This document shows, one piece after another, positions 5,712 to 6,978 of a stretch of 6,978 nucleotides of DNA. The position numbers were made by a program, and so were the translations under genes. The stretch is from contig JBGCEZ010000006.1 of assembly GCA_045106735.1 (NCBI GenBank), positions 1 through 6,978 on the forward strand. Direction: 5' to 3'. Source of the DNA: JBGCEZ01 sp045106735. GTDB taxonomy: Bacteria > Planctomycetota > Phycisphaerae > Phycisphaerales > SM1A02. The notes beneath the pieces were generated by a model. It was not told the origin of the DNA. It was given only the letters and a program-made list of their open reading frames with translations, and searched no databases. How positions within the stretch are numbered: the first letter of the stretch is position 1; every line of letters begins with the position of its first letter.

Positions 5712-6833
5712 ATGAAGCACGTATCTCGAAATCTGTTGGCGCCGGCGGCGCTCACCCTCGCGGTCGTGACAGCGATCTCGATCGACACCCAAGTCACTGC
5801 AAACGAGGGATTCAGCGGCCCCTTCACGCTCGATCAGTGGACGAGCAACGGTATCGCCGAAGGCTTCACCACCGTCAGCCCGAACACTCCACGCGTGTCG
5901 ATGCTCTATGACGCCAATCTGGGCAATCCGGGACCGGGGGTTCCCTATCGTGAAGCGTTCCTCTCGGTCACGGCCGCCGATTCGGGACGCGTCTTCGTCG
6001 ACTGGTCCTGGGATGGCAGTCACGCTTTCTTCCAGCCAGAAGGCGGCCTGTGGCTCTTCGCCGAGAACCCGAGTGGCGGCATGGATCGCGTGGAGCTCCG
6101 ACCACTCGGGCCGATCTCCAATCCATTCAACTTCTCCGATACGGCCGCATCGATCGAAGTCTTCGAAGGACTCGATTGGGGAATCGTGGTTGGCGGCAAG
6201 AACTCTGACTCCGCCAGTCGCGTGGTCGGAGAAATCGATCTATCGAATCTCATCTTTTGTGGGGACGACGGACTCACGCAGGGTTTCACCGGGCCATATC
6301 GCCCCAGTGAGTGGAGTGTCAGTCCGATCCTGGAAGGAGTGACCGCCCTCGACCAAGGGTTGGAGCTGGAGACGGACGCAGCCAGGTTTCTCTACGACGT
6401 CAACCTTGGGGCCGCCGGAGGCGTCACGTACCGTGAGACGGCATGGACGGCCGTACCTGAGGAAAGCGGCATCCTCCGATTCTCGTGGACGTATCGCGGC
6501 AGTCATGCGTTCTTTGACGCGGAGGCGACGCTGCGACTGGAGGTTGATGGCCCGGCCGGAGTTTCGATCGTCGAACTCGTTCCGCTGTCGTCCGTCAGCA
6601 AGCCGTTCGAGTTCACTGGCGAAATCGACATCGAGGTTCGGGCGGGCTTCCCCGTCTCCATCGTGGCGGGCGGGAGCAACTTCGACACGCAGAGTCGAAT
6701 CGTCGGAGAGATCGTGATCGAGAACTTCGATGTGGATCCGGCTCCTAGCTGCACTGGTGATCTGGACGCGTCTGGCGACGTGAGCTTCGGCGACCTCCTC
6801 AATCTCCTCTCCCAGTGGGGCTCATGCCCCTGA
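5712..6833 (+). CDS. Exported two-domain repeat protein with dockerin-like C-terminal tail
   Basis: A 373-residue protein. The ATG start has GGAG nine bases upstream. Residues 1-30 are a Sec signal peptide (MKHVSRNLLAPAAL, hydrophobic core, then VTA before N31 as the likely cleavage site). The mature part contains the same domain twice, at about 33-181 and 191-341. Both copies share GFxGPF/Y, an x-x-W segment, LYDxNLG, a TYRE/PYRE motif, SWxxxGSHAFF, a PxSxPFxF stretch, IVxGGxNxDxxSRxVGEI and a closing NL/NF. The style matches beta-sandwich domains of planctomycete and PEP-CTERM-type secreted proteins, but I cannot name the family. Residues 347-373 are CTGDLDASGDVSFGDLL and a final QWGSCP: one dockerin/EF-hand-like calcium loop bracketed by two cysteines, common at the ends of Phycisphaerae exported proteins and probably used for surface sorting or attachment. 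No catalytic motif is seen. It appears monocistronic. Confidence 0.85.
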   Translation: MKHVSRNLLAPAALTLAVVTAISIDTQVTANEGFSGPFTLDQWTSNGIAEGFTTVSPNTPRVSMLYDANLGNPGPGVPYREAFLSVTAADSGRVFVDWSWDGSHAFFQPEGGLWLFAENPSGGMDRVELRPLGPISNPFNFSDTAASIEVFEGLDWGIVVGGKNSDSASRVVGEIDLSNLIFCGDDGLTQGFTGPYRPSEWSVSPILEGVTALDQGLELETDAARFLYDVNLGAAGGVTYRETAWTAVPEESGILRFSWTYRGSHAFFDAEATLRLEVDGPAGVSIVELVPLSSVSKPFEFTGEIDIEVRAGFPVSIVAGGSNFDTQSRIVGEIVIENFDVDPAPSCTGDLDASGDVSFGDLLNLLSQWGSCP

Positions 6834-6899
6834 TCGCCCAATGCCGTCAACATAAGACGTAAGTCGTTTTGCCAAGCGCGGTTAGCGCGACTTGCGCAT

Positions 6900-6957
6900 G
6901 AGAAAGCCTCCTGCGAGGATTTGGGTACTTGAAATCCAACCTTGCAGGAGGCTTCTC
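6900..6957 (+). promoter_or_regulatory. Long hairpin that would sequester an AGGAGG ribosome binding site
   Basis: The arms 6900-6918 and 6940-6957 pair over 18 positions with one bulged A and one G-U pair. TTGG (6921-6924) and CCAA (6936-6939) extend the stem inwards, leaving a loop of about 11 bases. The 3' arm contains AGGAGG at 6946-6951, seven bases before a TTG. In the folded RNA this Shine-Dalgarno sequence would be fully paired. No T-run follows the stem, so it is unlikely to be a simple intrinsic terminator for the upstream gene, although it ends 124 bases after that gene's stop. It could also be an end repeat of a mobile element. Confidence 0.55.
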
Positions 6958-6958
6958 G

Positions 6959-6978
6959 TTGAACGCCAACAGTATCAC
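6959..6978 (+). CDS. Start of an unidentified gene, truncated by the window edge
   Basis: TTG at 6959-6961 lies seven bases after a perfect AGGAGG and opens a frame reading MNANSI to the window end. Only six complete codons are available, so no function can be given. The rare start codon combined with a hairpin over the ribosome binding site would suit a gene kept at low expression, as known for some transposase genes, but that is inference. Without sequence beyond the edge this may not be a gene at all. Confidence 0.35.

Noticed and set aside
6851..6893. Possible intrinsic terminator after the exported-protein gene (GAC-GTAA-GTC before TTTT, or AAGTCG/CGACTT arms)
   Set aside because: The stem before the T-run has only three pairs and the longer arms have no T-run; too weak to call.

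Overview
The window is GC-rich DNA, most likely from a planctomycete of the Phycisphaerae type. This rests on recognisable family traits rather than on any search: an ECF sigma factor overlapping a zinc-finger Ser/Thr kinase gene, a very large one-pass kinase with an elaborate outer part, and a secreted protein ending in a single Cys-bracketed dockerin-like motif (GDLDASGDVSFGDLLNLL).

Layout. Bases 1-269 (minus) hold the 5' end of a secreted protein that runs off the window. A 301-base divergent intergenic region follows, with a palindrome and an AT-rich promoter candidate. Next comes a two-gene operon on the plus strand: an ECF sigma factor (571-1251) and a 1189-residue membrane protein (1248-4817), overlapping by four bases (GTGA). 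The large protein reads, from N to C: zinc-finger anti-sigma-like motif, complete PknB-type kinase, one membrane span, DUF4097-like beta-solenoid, acidic linker, about 100 residues of Gly/Ser repeats encoded by 36-base tandem units, and a complete alpha/beta-hydrolase (esterase) domain with a visible Ser-Asp-His triad. Bases 4818-5711 are a decayed or non-coding stretch holding a 48-codon minus-strand ORF of unknown status and a broken IS3-family transposase remnant on the minus strand. A 373-residue exported protein built of two copies of one beta-sandwich-like domain plus a dockerin-like tail lies at 5712-6833. The window ends in a long hairpin whose 3' arm contains a perfect AGGAGG ribosome binding site, followed by what looks like the first codons of another gene.

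How the genes may work together (inference): the sigma factor and kinase are translationally coupled, and the kinase carries a possible sigma-binding zinc finger inside the cell and a tethered hydrolase outside. This suggests a one-protein receptor that senses, or chemically processes, something outside the cytoplasmic membrane and controls its partner sigma factor. The kinase-to-esterase fusion is the most unusual object in the window. The two exported proteins on either side have no demonstrated link to the operon.
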